From the NCBI GenBank assembly GCA_030512335.1, contig JAULSU010000002.1, forward strand, positions 3,844,001-3,908,000: 64,000 bases of DNA. The letters are read 5' to 3'. Within the stretch, counting starts at the first letter, position 1. Every line of letters starts with the position of its first letter. The translations under genes were made by a program, and so were the position numbers. Positions 21,210 to 31,653 of this stretch are shown here, piece after piece. This DNA is from Immersiella caudata. Its lineage: Eukaryota; Ascomycota; Sordariomycetes; Sordariales; Lasiosphaeriaceae. Below the pieces are notes generated by a model. It ran no database searches, was not told where the DNA came from, and saw nothing but the letters and a program-made list of their open reading frames with translations.

Positions 21210-21440
21210 AATTTTGCATACCTCAGGTCGGTATTTCTCACGTCTGCGCTCTGCTTCTTGTCTGCGGCGCTCTGGTGTTTCGAGCAGCACCGCTTCTTTT
21301 CTGCGCAGCTCCGCCCCAACTCTGGAGAAAATTACAAATTCCGGACGTTCTTGCTCTGCCCTCCGCTCGAGTAGTTCCCTCCGTACTTCATATCGGTATA
21401 GTTGCGTGAGTGTTAGGTCTCGTTATTTCGTGATTATGAC
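21210..21440 (-). pseudogene. Charged helical coding remnant
   Basis: The minus strand reads LTLTQLYRYEVRRELLERRA, then ELRRKEAV and ERRRQEAERRREKYRPEV. Such Arg/Glu-rich helices occur in fungal accessory coiled-coil proteins, but no start, splice partner or downstream domain can be joined. It ends near the inverted minisatellite. Low-confidence relic. Confidence 0.25.
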
Positions 21441-22254
21441 TGTCTCCCTGCCTGCACCAACAGAGGAGGCAGTCGGAGGACTCCATCGTGAGAATCAGGT
21501 TGTCGGCTTTGGCGGGGTACGCTATAGTCGTCCGAGATGACAAGTTTAACGCGGTGAAGGTTGTGAGTCCACCACCTCAACCAACACGGAGTCTTGAGAC
21601 TCTTCCTTTTTGGTTTGCGAGGGCCTTGGATGGAACAGGCTGCCCTTCGTAGGGGAGGGGCGGTCGACCTGCCGTCACAGCCCGTTCCCCGCCAACCGTC
21701 ACAACAACCTTCACGATATACCGCGGAACGCGACTCGGCGAGACCTCAGCTGCGGCCGTGTCACGTCCCATTGTTGGCTCGTAAAGTCATTCTCGGCTTC
21801 AGGGCGCAGATACTGGCACAAACCCCCTTGGCTGTATAACCACGTCAGATTTAGCAGCGACACTGTCACAAAAGTAGATGGCGCGTCCAACAGATCGCAC
21901 CGCGAGTTGTCCACAAACATGGAGGTTAGGCAGTACTAGCACTACAAGTCGGAGGCAGACAGCGAGGAGATCGGCTTTGTCTCTCGAGGCTGTAGGCAGC
22001 GAGCAACCTAACGCGGCAAAAAGCAGGGCGAGGCGAGTTGTTGGGGAAAACGAAAACCGCCACGCCAGATGCAGGGTGAGACCCGGATGGCCCGAGCGGG
22101 ATTACCACTGGCCCAGGGCGATTGCCCAGAACAGTTGCCAGGACAGTGCCCAGGCCACATTGCCAGGTTGCACAGGCCACACTGGCTGTCCCCTAAATGT
22201 GGCACGCCCCCACCCTAGTTCACGATTTGTCCTGAGTCTCGCATCCTCCCCAGA
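21441..22254. other. No supported gene (0.8 kb)
   Basis: No protein-like frame. At 22110-22180 short GCCCAGG/TTGCCAGG words recur irregularly. The last part is presumably the promoter of the Ulp1-type gene. Confidence 0.45.
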
Positions 22255-24230
22255 ATGTCCAATATCAACTCTAGACAGGAAAGTGTTGCGCCGAGGGCGG
22301 CGAAATGGTTCGGCATCGACTTGGAAACTTGTGTTTCATTTTTTGCAGGTACCGGAACTCTTTTTTGGAAGACACTCAGCAAAGACCTAGCGGCCTTCGA
22401 AGCCGCTTCATGGAATGCTGTGACAGCCGCATTTGTGGAAGCCCGGCGCCAGCGAAAGCACGGTAAAAAAACCGTATTTCAGCCAGGGGATGTCGGGCAA
22501 GCGTTGCAAATACTGGTCTGCGAGCTACTCCCTGCTATTATATCGTACACTGCTAATTATTAGTCAGAAAAAAAAAAAAGCCGAGACGCAACTGGACGCC
22601 CACCCTAGCCCTTCTCTTGCAAAACCCGTGTGCGATTTGACCGCAGAGTCGGAGGATGAACCGCCGTCCAAGAGGCTCAAGACAGATCGGATCGTGTCTA
22701 CCTTAGAGCTCTCTGGAGGCAGCACCTTTGCTATTGACGACCATTCTCTTCAGAGGTTACAGGGGTCCACTTGGCTGAACGACCAGATTGTCTTCGGTGC
22801 CCTGCGGCTTATCGCAGATGTCAGCGATAAAGGTGTGCTAGTTGCTGAGCCACTGAGCCTCTCCTTACGACATGACGACCGCTACCAACATGACGATCGT
22901 TACAATAAGGTCCTCCTCCCAATGCAGATTCGTCAAAACCACTGGGTCATTGGTGTGTATAAACAAGAAAGGGTTTTAGTTTATGATTCCCTTCCGACCC
23001 AATGCACTGAGGAGGAGGTCTCGCCTCTTCTTCACCAGTTTTTCTCAAAGACCCTTCAGATGGATACACACGACTATCCAGATATCTGGTTTACCACGCC
23101 GCTACGACAGCGAAACGATTTCGACTGTGGTGTAATGTGTATCGTTGCAGGGTTTTGTGAGGCGTCGGATATCGCGGTGCCTCCGGAAATCGATGCTACC
23201 GTTTGGCGCAATATCCTACTTCGATTACTGGGACCACCCGACCCGCCTGTTGACGAGTACCGCGATGACCTTATCGAACTCCCGAAAACGAAATTGCAAG
23301 CCTCAGAGTCTGAGCTCCCTGGAATTTCATCCGGCTGGTTAACAACTGTTTCCCGATCTTTAAGCCGACAGTCTCGAACAATCCAAATGGCGGTATACTC
23401 TGCAGAGCTTTACCTGAAAATCTGTGAGTCGTTGACGCCGAGTACTGATATTTCAGCGCGCTTTGTCCCATTCAACCGTGTGAAGGAGTATTACGGGAAG
23501 GAACTCCAATGTTTACGGACGAGACAAGAACAGATCCGCACTTGGAGGGCCTCATTTAATCGGTGTGCGACAGTATGTGCCGAGTTGTAACTTAGCACGG
23601 ATTTTTTACTGATATTTTTAGGAGCTTCAAAACCTGAAAGGCAGCGAGGATGAGGGACTTGGGGGGGGTCCAGCAACGCTTCCAAATAACGCGGACAGTT
23701 GTCAGCCGTGTAATGGCGAGCTTAGCACGGCCAAGTCGCTAAGTATGTGAGTCAGCAGACGTTTTTATCACATGGGCCTCTCTTAAGCCATGTCGACTCA
23801 AGCCTCAATATCGCTATCTCTAACAATGGAAAGGTTCCAAGAGAGGATCAAGAATATAGAAACCCGAAGAAATAAAGCCTCGATCGCCATGAGGGACCGC
23901 CTGTACAAATTGGCTCTCGAGTACAAACGTGTGGATCGGGGGTTTGTTGACGAACACATGACATGCCTCGCCGAACTCAAGTCGCGTTTCCCCAAGCTCG
24001 AAACTCCGCAGTGGGCAGCGCCTTGTAGAGGCGTCTCGAAATACTCAACATTCGTCCACGAAGGCATAGTGATAAAAATTCACCCCGTTAGTGACCCAGG
24101 GGGGTTTCGGTACGAAAACAAGGGGTAAATGGAGGCAGGGAGGTTTTGGTTGTTTCTTTATAGATGTTTCTCGCCGGCTACGTGGCTCATACATCGGGCT
24201 TGGTGGTATTTGGCGAGAAGGTACTTGTAA
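22255..24230 (+). CDS. Ulp1-type SUMO protease (C48) fused to an unnamed conserved domain
   Basis: Proposed exons 22255-22515, 22568-23572, 23622-23742, 23788-24109, 24164-24230, giving 591 aa. The first intron has a weak donor (GTCTGC), so the N-terminus is tentative. The protease core is clear: STWLNDQIVFGALRL, then QNHWVIGVYKQ (catalytic His), VYDSLP (Asp), and RQRNDFDCGVMCI (oxyanion Gln and nucleophile Cys). Such enzymes cleave SUMO or related modifiers from nuclear proteins. The C-terminal exons contain RIKNIETRRNKASIAMRDRL, EYKRVDRGFVDE, FPKLETPQWA and HEGIVIKIHPVSDP. This pattern recurs in the separate gene at 35.5-36.2 kb. If intron 3 is not used, the protease stops at 23750 and a second gene would start only 40 bp later (ATG 23790), which is why I prefer a fusion. 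All catalytic residues are present. Confidence 0.75.
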
Positions 24231-24339
24231 TTCTCATCAAATCTCATCTGGTTTATATCTCGCAGAGCAACGGCCCGGCGGGGAACGATTCGGATGCTGC
24301 TGAACTGTTAGGTCAGCATTCCTCGGCGCTGAAACAGGG

Positions 24340-25065
24340 TGCGGAGCTAACCTCGCGGAACCGCATGAAGAACGTTAGATGTTGTGTTACGACAACGTAA
24401 TCTGGCATGCAAAGCCTCCCTTTCCGCATGCCAGTTACACGCGCTCGTGTGAGGCGACGCGATCTAACTGCGCGCCGCGTCCGCAGCGGACCGGAGATAC
24501 GCGATGGAAGCGAACCAGAATCCTCTCGGTGCGTCTCCCTTTACCCTACAGGCGGAGAGAAGCAACTGACGCGCCCAAGTAGGTACCAATACCAGGCACA
24601 AAAGGAATGGGCGCGCCGCTCCGCGCAATTGGTTCGACGGGGGGCTGGGGTGCTAGCCTGGCACTGCCAGGCTTCTGAGGATATCACAATGTGAGAGAGT
24701 CACGAGGCGTATTCCGCGCACTGTGTGCACAGGAACAAGCTCCCCACCAACCCGCCAAATGCTCTGTTAGGGCAGAATCTCTCGGCGCTGAAACCCAGCA
24801 TCCAACGCTCCTAATGGGTTTCACGGATTCGGCCGCGTGTTAAATGCGCTCGCGTGAGTGAGGCACTTCTTGCTCCGTCACTTTTACCTGCAGGCGAGTG
24901 ACACACTCGTAGGTATCCATACCAGGACAAAATGTGGCAAGCCGGCGCAGCTCGAACATGGGCGTCAGTTGCGTGTTGGCACTTGGGATCATCCCAAGCT
25001 TTGATCATTTCCGTTCCACCTAAATACCGCGAGCTCGTCTTTGATCGGCGGCTTGGTATCTTACT
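24340..25065. repeat. Dispersed repeat, copy 1 (inverted relative to 62225-62510)
   Basis: Shares several long stretches with the reverse complement of 62225-62510, including ACGTAATCTGGCATGCAAAG, AATGTGGCAAGCCGGCGCAG and CCACCTAAATACCGCGAG. Copy 1 contains about 450 extra bases between the second and third conserved parts, and within it the motif CTCGGCGCTGAAAC occurs twice, so it has been internally duplicated. It lies directly upstream of the coiled-coil gene at 25107. No protein frame spans it. Confidence 0.8.
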
Positions 25066-25106
25066 CGCCACCACTTGCTAGACTCGACTCGGCTCACCCA
25101 TCCAAA

Positions 25107-25949
25107 ATGGCCACCGAAGCTGTTGAGGAATGCATCCAGGTGTCTACGGACCCCTTACCGTGCGGGCCTCGCGCCCGCAAGCGGAGTACTCAACTCGCGA
25201 AACGAGCCAAGATCATGAGACCCGGAAAACAGAACGCCGATCTGGAAACAATTACCGACTTGAGCAACCAGCTGAGGAACGCGCAAGGCGAGGTCTCGGA
25301 GCTCAAGGCACGGAACGTTCATCTAGAGATGCAGCAGAACGACAAGCGCCAGTTAATCAAGACACTCAAAGCACAGAACGCCTATCTGGAGACGACACTT
25401 GTCGACTGGAACAACCAGCTGAGGAGCGCGCAAGACGAGACCAAGGAACTGAAAGCACAGAACGCCCGTCTAGAGACGTCGGTAGAGGAAAACGATAAGT
25501 TACGCAAGCGCTGGGCCGCTGCCTTGAGCAATCGGCGGTTAATCATGACATTTCAAGCACGGAACGATTATCTAGAGAAGCGAAACGATGAGTTACGCAA
25601 GGACCGCTTGAGCAATCGGCGGTCAATCAAGGCCCTCGAAGAACGGAACGCCCATCTGCAGACAATGCTTGCCGACTTGGGCAGCCAGCTGAAGAACGCC
25701 CACGATAAGACCAAGGAATTATCAGGCAGGATCACTGCAATCGAAGCAGTCAAAGCCCTTCTGAAGATGGAAGTTGAAGAGCTAGGCCAAAAGCTGTCAG
25801 TTTCCGAGCAGGTACGTCAACTCGCTGCCCAAAAGGACGATACGACCAAGGCACTCGAAGAACAAAACAGCACACTGGAGGTGGAGCTGAAAGACGCGAT
25901 GAAGAAGATAAAAGCATTGGAGGTAGATCACAGCCATCTGACAGTTTGA
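25107..25949 (+). CDS. Coiled-coil protein (280 aa)
   Basis: Start at ATG 25107 (MATEAVEECIQVSTDP). After a basic N-terminal stretch (RARKRSTQLAKRAKIMR, a possible nuclear signal) residues 45-280 are almost continuous heptads. A degenerate module recurs: KARNVHLE, KAQNAYLETTL, KAQNARLETSV, QARNDYLEKR, EERNAHLQTML, EEQNSTLEVEL, each followed by NQLRSAQDETKELK-like text. This indicates growth by internal duplication. No enzymatic or zinc motif is present. Its promoter overlaps the dispersed repeat that recurs at 62.2 kb. Role likely structural or scaffolding; I do not recognise an orthologue. Confidence 0.7.
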   Translation: MATEAVEECIQVSTDPLPCGPRARKRSTQLAKRAKIMRPGKQNADLETITDLSNQLRNAQGEVSELKARNVHLEMQQNDKRQLIKTLKAQNAYLETTLVDWNNQLRSAQDETKELKAQNARLETSVEENDKLRKRWAAALSNRRLIMTFQARNDYLEKRNDELRKDRLSNRRSIKALEERNAHLQTMLADLGSQLKNAHDKTKELSGRITAIEAVKALLKMEVEELGQKLSVSEQVRQLAAQKDDTTKALEEQNSTLEVELKDAMKKIKALEVDHSHLTV

Positions 25950-26288
25950 AGGCAGAGCACGACCGTCAGCCACTAGCGGTGCCGTCTCCTCCACCAAGAA
26001 CCAGTCAGTGCGGGTGGGGAGGGGCGCAGGCACATTCCCAAGCGCGGCTGCGAAAGAGCTCACCACTTCCACGGAACGGAGAAGCACATCCTCTCACACG
26101 CTTCCTACCGACTACTGGACATAGCGGTGTGACGGGTCTTTCCGGCGCTGGCGCCGGTACGTCTTAAGGAGTATTAGGGATGGCCTTGATGCCTTCCGTG
26201 CTTCGTTCAATACGGTATGCGCAGACAGGGCGATCCCTATGACAATCCAGCGTTGTTGTAGTGCGCTCCTCTAATCAGCATACTCAGT
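25950..26288. other. No supported gene (0.3 kb)
   Basis: Short frame 25946-26167 continues past the coiled-coil stop in another phase, but I found no usable intron to join it. Confidence 0.4.
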
Positions 26289-26523
26289 GTACCGCCCGCC
26301 TGCGGGCCGTCAACCACTTTGTCAAAGCGCGCCGGTTGGAATTAATCCGAAGACCTGCTAACGTAATGGGGCCTCGAAACTTTGGAGCAGCGCCGACACG
26401 GACGCCGCCCCAATACTGGTACCACCAAGCATAGGCGGACTGGCCGCTCCTACCTTTCACCACCTTTCCATCGGGCTGTCCAAGTCGACTTGTTTCTCCT
26501 TCGATGCATCTCAATCGTCTTTG
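26289..26523. repeat. 235-bp duplicated block, copy 2 (orphan promoter)
   Basis: Copy of 10699-10932. The match ends within CAATCGTCTT; beyond it the kinase gene is missing and the chromodomain gene ends on the opposite strand 100 bp later. Confidence 0.85.
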
Positions 26524-26621
26524 CCACACGACCCAGCGGATTAGGGAACGTGATAGACATAGACAAAAGGAACAAAGAAGTAATCAAGAGCAGAAACAAC
26601 AAGAGTTAATATTGTTACTTC

Positions 26622-27602
26622 CTAAGTACACTGTCTGACTGTTCGTCCCTCCCTCAAGGCTATCAAGTTCGCTATGATTGGGTGAACAGGGCTTTTAGGT
26701 TTTTGACGATGGAATTCAAGTATTGTTTCTCGTGATCCATCGGTGATGAAGTTGTTGAGGGGCTCCCAAGTACAATCATTCTGATCATATCCTTCCCACC
26801 AAACCTGATACTCAAAACGCTTGCGCCCCCTCCACCTAGAACCTGTAACCTTGTAAACCACGTAGACGGAGCCGTGTTTGCTGAGGGCGGGTTGGCCGAC
26901 ACCAGGCGCTTTGGTAAGGGGTTTGTGCTGAGTGATCATCTCTCCTTGACTCTGGACAGCTTGGTGTTTGGTTTTTGTGGTACGATTCCTCCGGCGCGAA
27001 CGGCCCCGGATGCCAGCGCCTGGCGCCAGGGGCTTTGTGGGATCGCGCTGGGTGGCCGCCTCCTTCGGTGGACTTGTGCTGGCAGCGTTGGATTTGGCGA
27101 CGGGATGGTGGTGGGTGGCTGTTCCACCAGTAAGTGAGCCCACAGTCTCTGTTACAAGCGGTGTTTTCAAGATCTTTAGGGCGGCCTTCCATACGGCCCC
27201 TTCGGGAAATAGGAGTATATAGAGCTCTTGATCATCTGAGCACTGAAGTTCGATGCCCGTTAAGTCGAGGTCCTTCTGCAAGGTCGAGTGAAGGGTCGAT
27301 CCGACCGACCCCCGAAATGAGATCGTATAAAACTTCCTCGACCACAGCCGCTGAACGCATGGTTGAGTATTGTGCTGGGTGGTCGTATTTTTAGTGAAGA
27401 TCACTTTGGCGGCCTCCCATATGTGCTTTTTGTGAAATCTCATTCGACCACCATGTAACTTCAACGTCTGACATTCGGCATCCGTCAAGACGAAGTCCTC
27501 CCCCAAGGTCGATTGAAGGGTCGATTCGACGGCCTCAAAGACCCACCCCTCGACCTCAATAACCCTCCCCACCGACCATGGCCGCTGAACGCATGCGTCC
27601 AT
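26622..27602 (-). CDS. Chromodomain protein with duplicated N-terminal domain
   Basis: Single exon, 326 aa, ATG at 27602. Residues 243-300 form a chromodomain: VYVVYKVTG, FEYQVWWEGY and CTWEPLNNF, with the aromatic residues that cage methyl-lysine present. Residues 3-71 and 81-148 are diverged copies of one domain. Both start CVQR(P/L)W, contain STL.STL..D..LT..E and end W.AA..I. The linker (150-240) is Pro/Ala/Lys-rich. The DNA preceding the ATG on the minus strand still encodes the inter-domain linker (TTTQHNTQP), so the 5' end arose by tandem duplication and an upstream copy has been lost. Retroelement integrases can carry chromodomains, but no integrase or RT is present here. Probably a nuclear chromatin reader; the duplicated domain is unknown. 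Confidence 0.75.
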   Translation of the reverse strand: MDACVQRPWSVGRVIEVEGWVFEAVESTLQSTLGEDFVLTDAECQTLKLHGGRMRFHKKHIWEAAKVIFTKNTTTQHNTQPCVQRLWSRKFYTISFRGSVGSTLHSTLQKDLDLTGIELQCSDDQELYILLFPEGAVWKAALKILKTPLVTETVGSLTGGTATHHHPVAKSNAASTSPPKEAATQRDPTKPLAPGAGIRGRSRRRNRTTKTKHQAVQSQGEMITQHKPLTKAPGVGQPALSKHGSVYVVYKVTGSRWRGRKRFEYQVWWEGYDQNDCTWEPLNNFITDGSRETILEFHRQKPKSPVHPIIANLIALREGRTVRQCT

Positions 27603-27640
27603 TGCTGATGGTTGAGTATTGTGCTGGGTGGTCGTATTTG
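27348..27640. repeat. Direct repeat flanking the first domain of the chromodomain gene
   Basis: About 46 bp containing CCGCTGAACGCATG and GGTTGAGTATTGTGCTGGG occur at 27348-27393 and, with a 12-bp insertion, at 27580-27637. They mark the ends of the roughly 233-bp duplicated coding unit. Confidence 0.8.
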
Positions 27641-28080
27641 GTGGGTGAATTTGTCACTGCTGATGGTGTGCCGAGAGTGTGCCGAGAGTGTGCCGAGAGT
27701 GTGCTAGAGAGCTTTACAAAGGCGAGCGCTTCCATTTTATGGCCTTCCCTGACACAAGAATCAGTAAGCGGGGTTCAGGGGCGCAACCTCGACTACCAGG
27801 TTCCACACCGCATGGTTTTGGGATGGAGGTTGGGATACCAATAAGAGCCCTGCATTCGACCAGAGCGCCAGCAGGTTTTCGGCATGCAAGTGCGCCGTGA
27901 TTGGCGTGACGATTGTGCGAGCCAAGGCCGTTGCTGACAGTCCCGAACTTTCGGGTCGCGCTCGCCGTGTGATCGATACCTGCTGAATGAGTCATAATAC
28001 CAGACGTGTAATATTCTGTCGCACTGTGTGAAAGACGTGAGCTGAATTCGCGACGCGAGAGTAGTGTGCCGGCTACATCC

Positions 28081-28432
28081 TCAAAGTTTGGGTGCAGGAG
28101 CACCGCATTTACAAAGGTACTTCAACTGTGTAAGTACCAAGCGGTGCTGTGAGGGCTAGTGGGGTTCTTCCCGCCCCTTGGCAACCTGGTGCCTCGGCCT
28201 TACATTTGCCTGGGGCAAGACATCCTGTGCGAGGCGTCGAAGCAGCCGCACTTCAAAACGCTGACTCTCCCAGTCACCATCTAAATTCGAGATATCACCT
28301 AAATTGGAGATGTCCCAGCCCACCTGTAAGGGTTTCACTTGCTTCACCATCAGTGTCATACTTGGTGCGTTCCATCTCGCGTCGAAGGCGAACTATCTTG
28401 TCGTCGCATGTCTGCTCGGGCTCGACAAGCAT
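28081..28432 (-). CDS. Small 3-exon gene (83 aa)
   Basis: Exons 28432-28324, 28280-28204, 28146-28081; introns of 43 and 57 nt with GT-AG ends and a consistent phase give 83 aa. The first exon reads CDDKIVRLRREMERTKYD, the second WESQRFEVRLLRRLAQDVLP, the third LTQLKYLCKCGAP. The product is charged, helical, and has two cysteines near the end. I do not recognise it. The intron series and codon-like quality of exon 2 support it, but 83 aa is short and no domain confirms it. Confidence 0.4.
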
Positions 28433-29325
28433 GCGGCAGGGGGTTTGAGCCCAGTCGAGAGGCCAGAAGGCGACCAACCGTCACCCTCCATGCGCAGACT
28501 CAAGTTCTGTTTTCCGGTCGACCCGACCCACATGCAAGGCTAGCGGGAAGGGGAACGGGAGAGTCCTTGGGCGGAGAGCGAGGCACATCTAGCAGAAGCT
28601 CTCCTGTTGGAGGGATCTCGTGGGACATGCGGGATCATCGCAGAGTTGGCGTCCTAGTCTCCCATTTGCTACTGGCCGAGGACCCGTCCGCAGCACCAAG
28701 GTCAGGCCGGATGTGTTCGCACCACCCCAGGCTTATTACCCCCCAGTGACTCGAGGTTCACTCGGCCAATTTTCATAACCTCGAGATCGTCCTCCACGGT
28801 GTACAGGCGACCGCAGCCCAGGCGGGCGAGTGGGGAAATGTATTGCCCCGTCTTCTTCAATGATCACACCGATAGGCTTTCGAACGATGTCTTCCTCCTC
28901 GTACGGTATGGGAGGCTCGGTCTCGGAGGAGTGTAGAGGGGAACGCAGTTGGGGAACGCAATCGAAGAACGCAATCGAGGAACGCAGTTGAGGAAGCGCA
29001 ATCGAAGAACGCAACCGGGTCGCAGTCGTCGGAGCTGACAGTGGAGTTAAGACTCGATCGCTGAAGAGGTTCTTGCCACTGCTACTGGAATGGAGCAGAC
29101 GAGAGGCGCGAAGGCTTTGCAATGCCAAAAGAAGATCAATGGTGAGATTCTGGAGGTCTGCACAATGGTTAGAGGGCCTTGTGGTGTCTTCTTTACCGTC
29201 TTGGTCAAGTTGCTCGAGCGCCGCTAGTTACAAGAATTGCCCAGCTGAGACGGAAGCAAGGTGGGGCATGCGCGGCACATCCCATTCCGCGAAGTACTGT
29301 ACTTTGATATGCGTCCAATCATATC
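28433..29325. other. Low-support stretch with a 15-bp repeat cluster
   Basis: A 130-codon minus-strand frame (28736-29128) includes IVRKPIGVIIEEDGAIHFP, which looks protein-like, but it runs into the block duplicated from 12.4 kb (28743-28797) in another frame. At 28938-29020 GAACGCAATCGA/GAACGCAGTTGA units repeat about five times. Confidence 0.4.
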
Positions 29326-29377
29326 GCTTCAGCTGTCACTCAGCGCTGCAAAAGCAGCGCTGAGTGACAGCCGAAGC
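29326..29377. repeat. Perfect 18-bp stem, 4-base loop, extended to 24 bp
   Basis: GCTGTCACTCAGCGCTGC (29332-29349), loop AAAA, then its exact complement (29354-29371). After one mismatch GCTTC/GAAGC extends the stem to 29326-29377. It lies outside any gene. Confidence 0.95.
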
Positions 29378-31086
29378 ATAGCCATTGGTGGGCTCCCCGG
29401 ATTATTCCCTCCTCCGAAAAAGTAAAGTACTTTAGCCAGTCACGTGCGTGTGGCCCGTCTGATCTCGGTGCCGAGAAAGGTTCTGAAAACTTGTTACAAT
29501 GTTCCCCACAATTAAAGCACGTCAACCACTACAGAGGCGGGATAGTTCCAGATGCCTCCACATCAACACCCGCTACTTAGATAGCTCCTGACGGAGTCGA
29601 GGGCGAAGTAGTGAAGGTAGACAAGAATTCGGAGTCCACATTGCTACCCATACTTGACGAACAAACGTGTGTGAGAGGTTTTTCCAGGCCCCTGCTGTCG
29701 CGCGCTTTCCGAGGCTGGGTAGCTCATTCTGGGGAGTTCTGTCAAGGAAAAGAGATCATGATCACAGAAGAAGGGGTACCGGCAGGCAAACGCGTGTTCA
29801 ATATGATGTGATGCTAAGCTTAGCCTCCTCTCTTCCCCTTCCCCTTACTGCCTGAGGACATAGAAGCGGTCGCGTTGTGGGCGCGCCACTCGACGTGGAG
29901 CGCGAGCAAGGGCCGTGAAGCGTGTCGCTGCTGCGGTCGATCGCTGCCCAAGCAGAAGCCCTCTCCAGCATCATCAAGCCTCGATCCATCTTGACCAAAG
30001 TCCCTCCTCGCCTCGTGCCCGCTGCTCCAAAATTCTAAAGATGCCTGGACATCCGAGGAGGGATAACGATCAACTCGACGTCACCAATCTCCAGACTGGA
30101 CAGGATAAAACAACACAAGGCTCAAGCCAAACTATCATCATTCTTCATGCCAGCCATAAGCTCAATCCGCTGCCAAACCCTCGCATGTTACTGCTCCTCT
30201 TCAAACCGCCACACGTTTCCGAGACCTTAACTTCCGAAGATACAACAGGTCAGGCAGCGCTCGTACGCTCAAAAGGGAGAACCCCTGCTCCTCCACCATA
30301 TCCTCAAACATGGACAAGTCGTCCAACTCCCAACGCTTAGACAGATGTGCTGGAACAACGACGTTTGCAATGCTGGCCCAAGGGGCTATCCTTATTAATT
30401 TAATTCTTTTTTAGGTTGCAGCCATGACTGATAACTGGTGGGGAAACAGCATCTCGAGGCTGGAACGTCTTCAAGTTTGGTTGGACGGCTCTCGCGCTGC
30501 CAATCGGCAGAACAACCGTTTCGAGACAGCGAAGCCATTAGCTTAGGGCCGCTTTTGCTTACAAAGAGTCCCATTGTGCGCACGTCGGGGGCCTCACTAC
30601 GGAGTGACTGGAGGGAAATGTCTTCACCCGCTCCTCGTGGCCAATCAATGCCAAAACACATCTGAGATCTGGGACGATAGCCCGCCCCCGGTATGATGGC
30701 TCGGTGCTTGACATTGGGAGGGTCCTGGCATCCACGTCCGTGGCGGCGACCCCGAACGATCGCTACTTTTCATTTTCTGGCCGCATCACCACACCTCCTT
30801 GGCAGGCGAAACAGAGACTCACCAGCCAAAACATTCGCAGTACACAGCACACGTGCTCAGAATGAAGACGCGTCTCAAGGCACAGATATCTCTTGGATAT
30901 TCCCGCCGCTCTTCGGTGTCTTGAGTAGGAAGTCGAAGCAGCGAAGTTCGCGAGTGTGCCGCACCAGCCTACGCCCACGCCAGCTATGAGGGATCTCTCG
31001 ACGGCGGTCCATAATATCCGGACGGTGACGTCCGCCTGGGCGGTGGTGCTTGAATTCCTCCTGCTGCTGGTTAGGAGTAGCTCAGA
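29378..31086. other. No supported gene (1.7 kb)
   Basis: A 99-codon plus frame (ATG 30041) and smaller ones show no motif. On the minus strand 30763-31060 could be the decayed C-terminus of the Ulp1-like ORF: after a possible intron near 31066-31104 a frame contains GVGVGWCGTLANF, which could be a damaged nucleophile-Cys region. Confidence 0.4.
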
Positions 31087-31653
31087 TTAACACAATCTCC
31101 TTACCTCTACCGCATTCCCAACAAGAGTTCTCCTTTGCTGTGCTAGTGAATCGTAGTGGTATATTGTCTGCGTGCCTTCGTCGATTTCCAGCAGCGTGAA
31201 GTGGTCGTTTCTGAGATGTAAGGGGCAGAAGTACGCGAGCTCCTCTGCTCGGGACGCATCAACCTTTTTTCTCCACGCCGCCAATGGTTTCTCTCTTGGC
31301 TTGATCTTGTTCTTGCCCTCATGAAGTGGCACGCTGAGGCCAATTCGGACGGGCAGTGGCTTAGCTGTTAGTTCCATGGCTGCAGCGATCACCCACGCAT
31401 CCAACCATTCCCCAGACCCAAGCCGCTGGAGCGAGTCGCGAGATACGTCAATCGCGCCGTTTGCCATGAGGCAATGCTCGTCCGTCAAGCCATACTCGCG
31501 GAGCAAGTCATCAAACTCCTGCAACATCTGGTCCACGGCATCTTGGTGGCCCAGGCCAAGAACAAGAAGTGCTTTGCTCGCCAGATGTGGTTTTGTTGGC
31601 ATGTGTAACTTGCCCCTGAATTGGTCCAACTCGCTCTTTCCTACGGCAAACAT
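31087..31653 (-). CDS. Ulp1/C48-like protease, incomplete
   Basis: From ATG 31653 the minus strand reads DSLQRLGSGEWLDAWVIAAA (entry helix of Ulp1-type folds), ELAYFCPLHLRNDHFTLLEI (candidate catalytic His) and TQTIYHYDSL (candidate Asp). A good donor (GTAAGG) follows codon 183 at 31104. Downstream I cannot rebuild a clean frame with the nucleophile region; a WCG motif appears in a shifted frame near 30990. The gene is thus either multi-exon with a model I could not finish or a pseudogene. It is much more diverged from canonical Ulp1 than the 22.3-kb gene. Substrate would be SUMO-like modifiers if active. Confidence 0.55.
   Translation of the reverse strand: MFAVGKSELDQFRGKLHMPTKPHLASKALLVLGLGHQDAVDQMLQEFDDLLREYGLTDEHCLMANGAIDVSRDSLQRLGSGEWLDAWVIAAAMELTAKPLPVRIGLSVPLHEGKNKIKPREKPLAAWRKKVDASRAEELAYFCPLHLRNDHFTLLEIDEGTQTIYHYDSLAQQRRTLVGNAVEVRRLC

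Noticed and set aside
26622..27602. Retrotransposon integrase chromodomain
   Set aside because: No reverse transcriptase, RNase H or integrase core occurs around the chromodomain, and the N-terminal duplicated domain is not retroelement-like.
31600..31620. Transposon end inside the Ulp1-like ORF
   Set aside because: CCCCTGAATT here lies within a continuous coding frame (ELDQFRGKLH); the match to other copies is only about 17 bp, so it may be chance.
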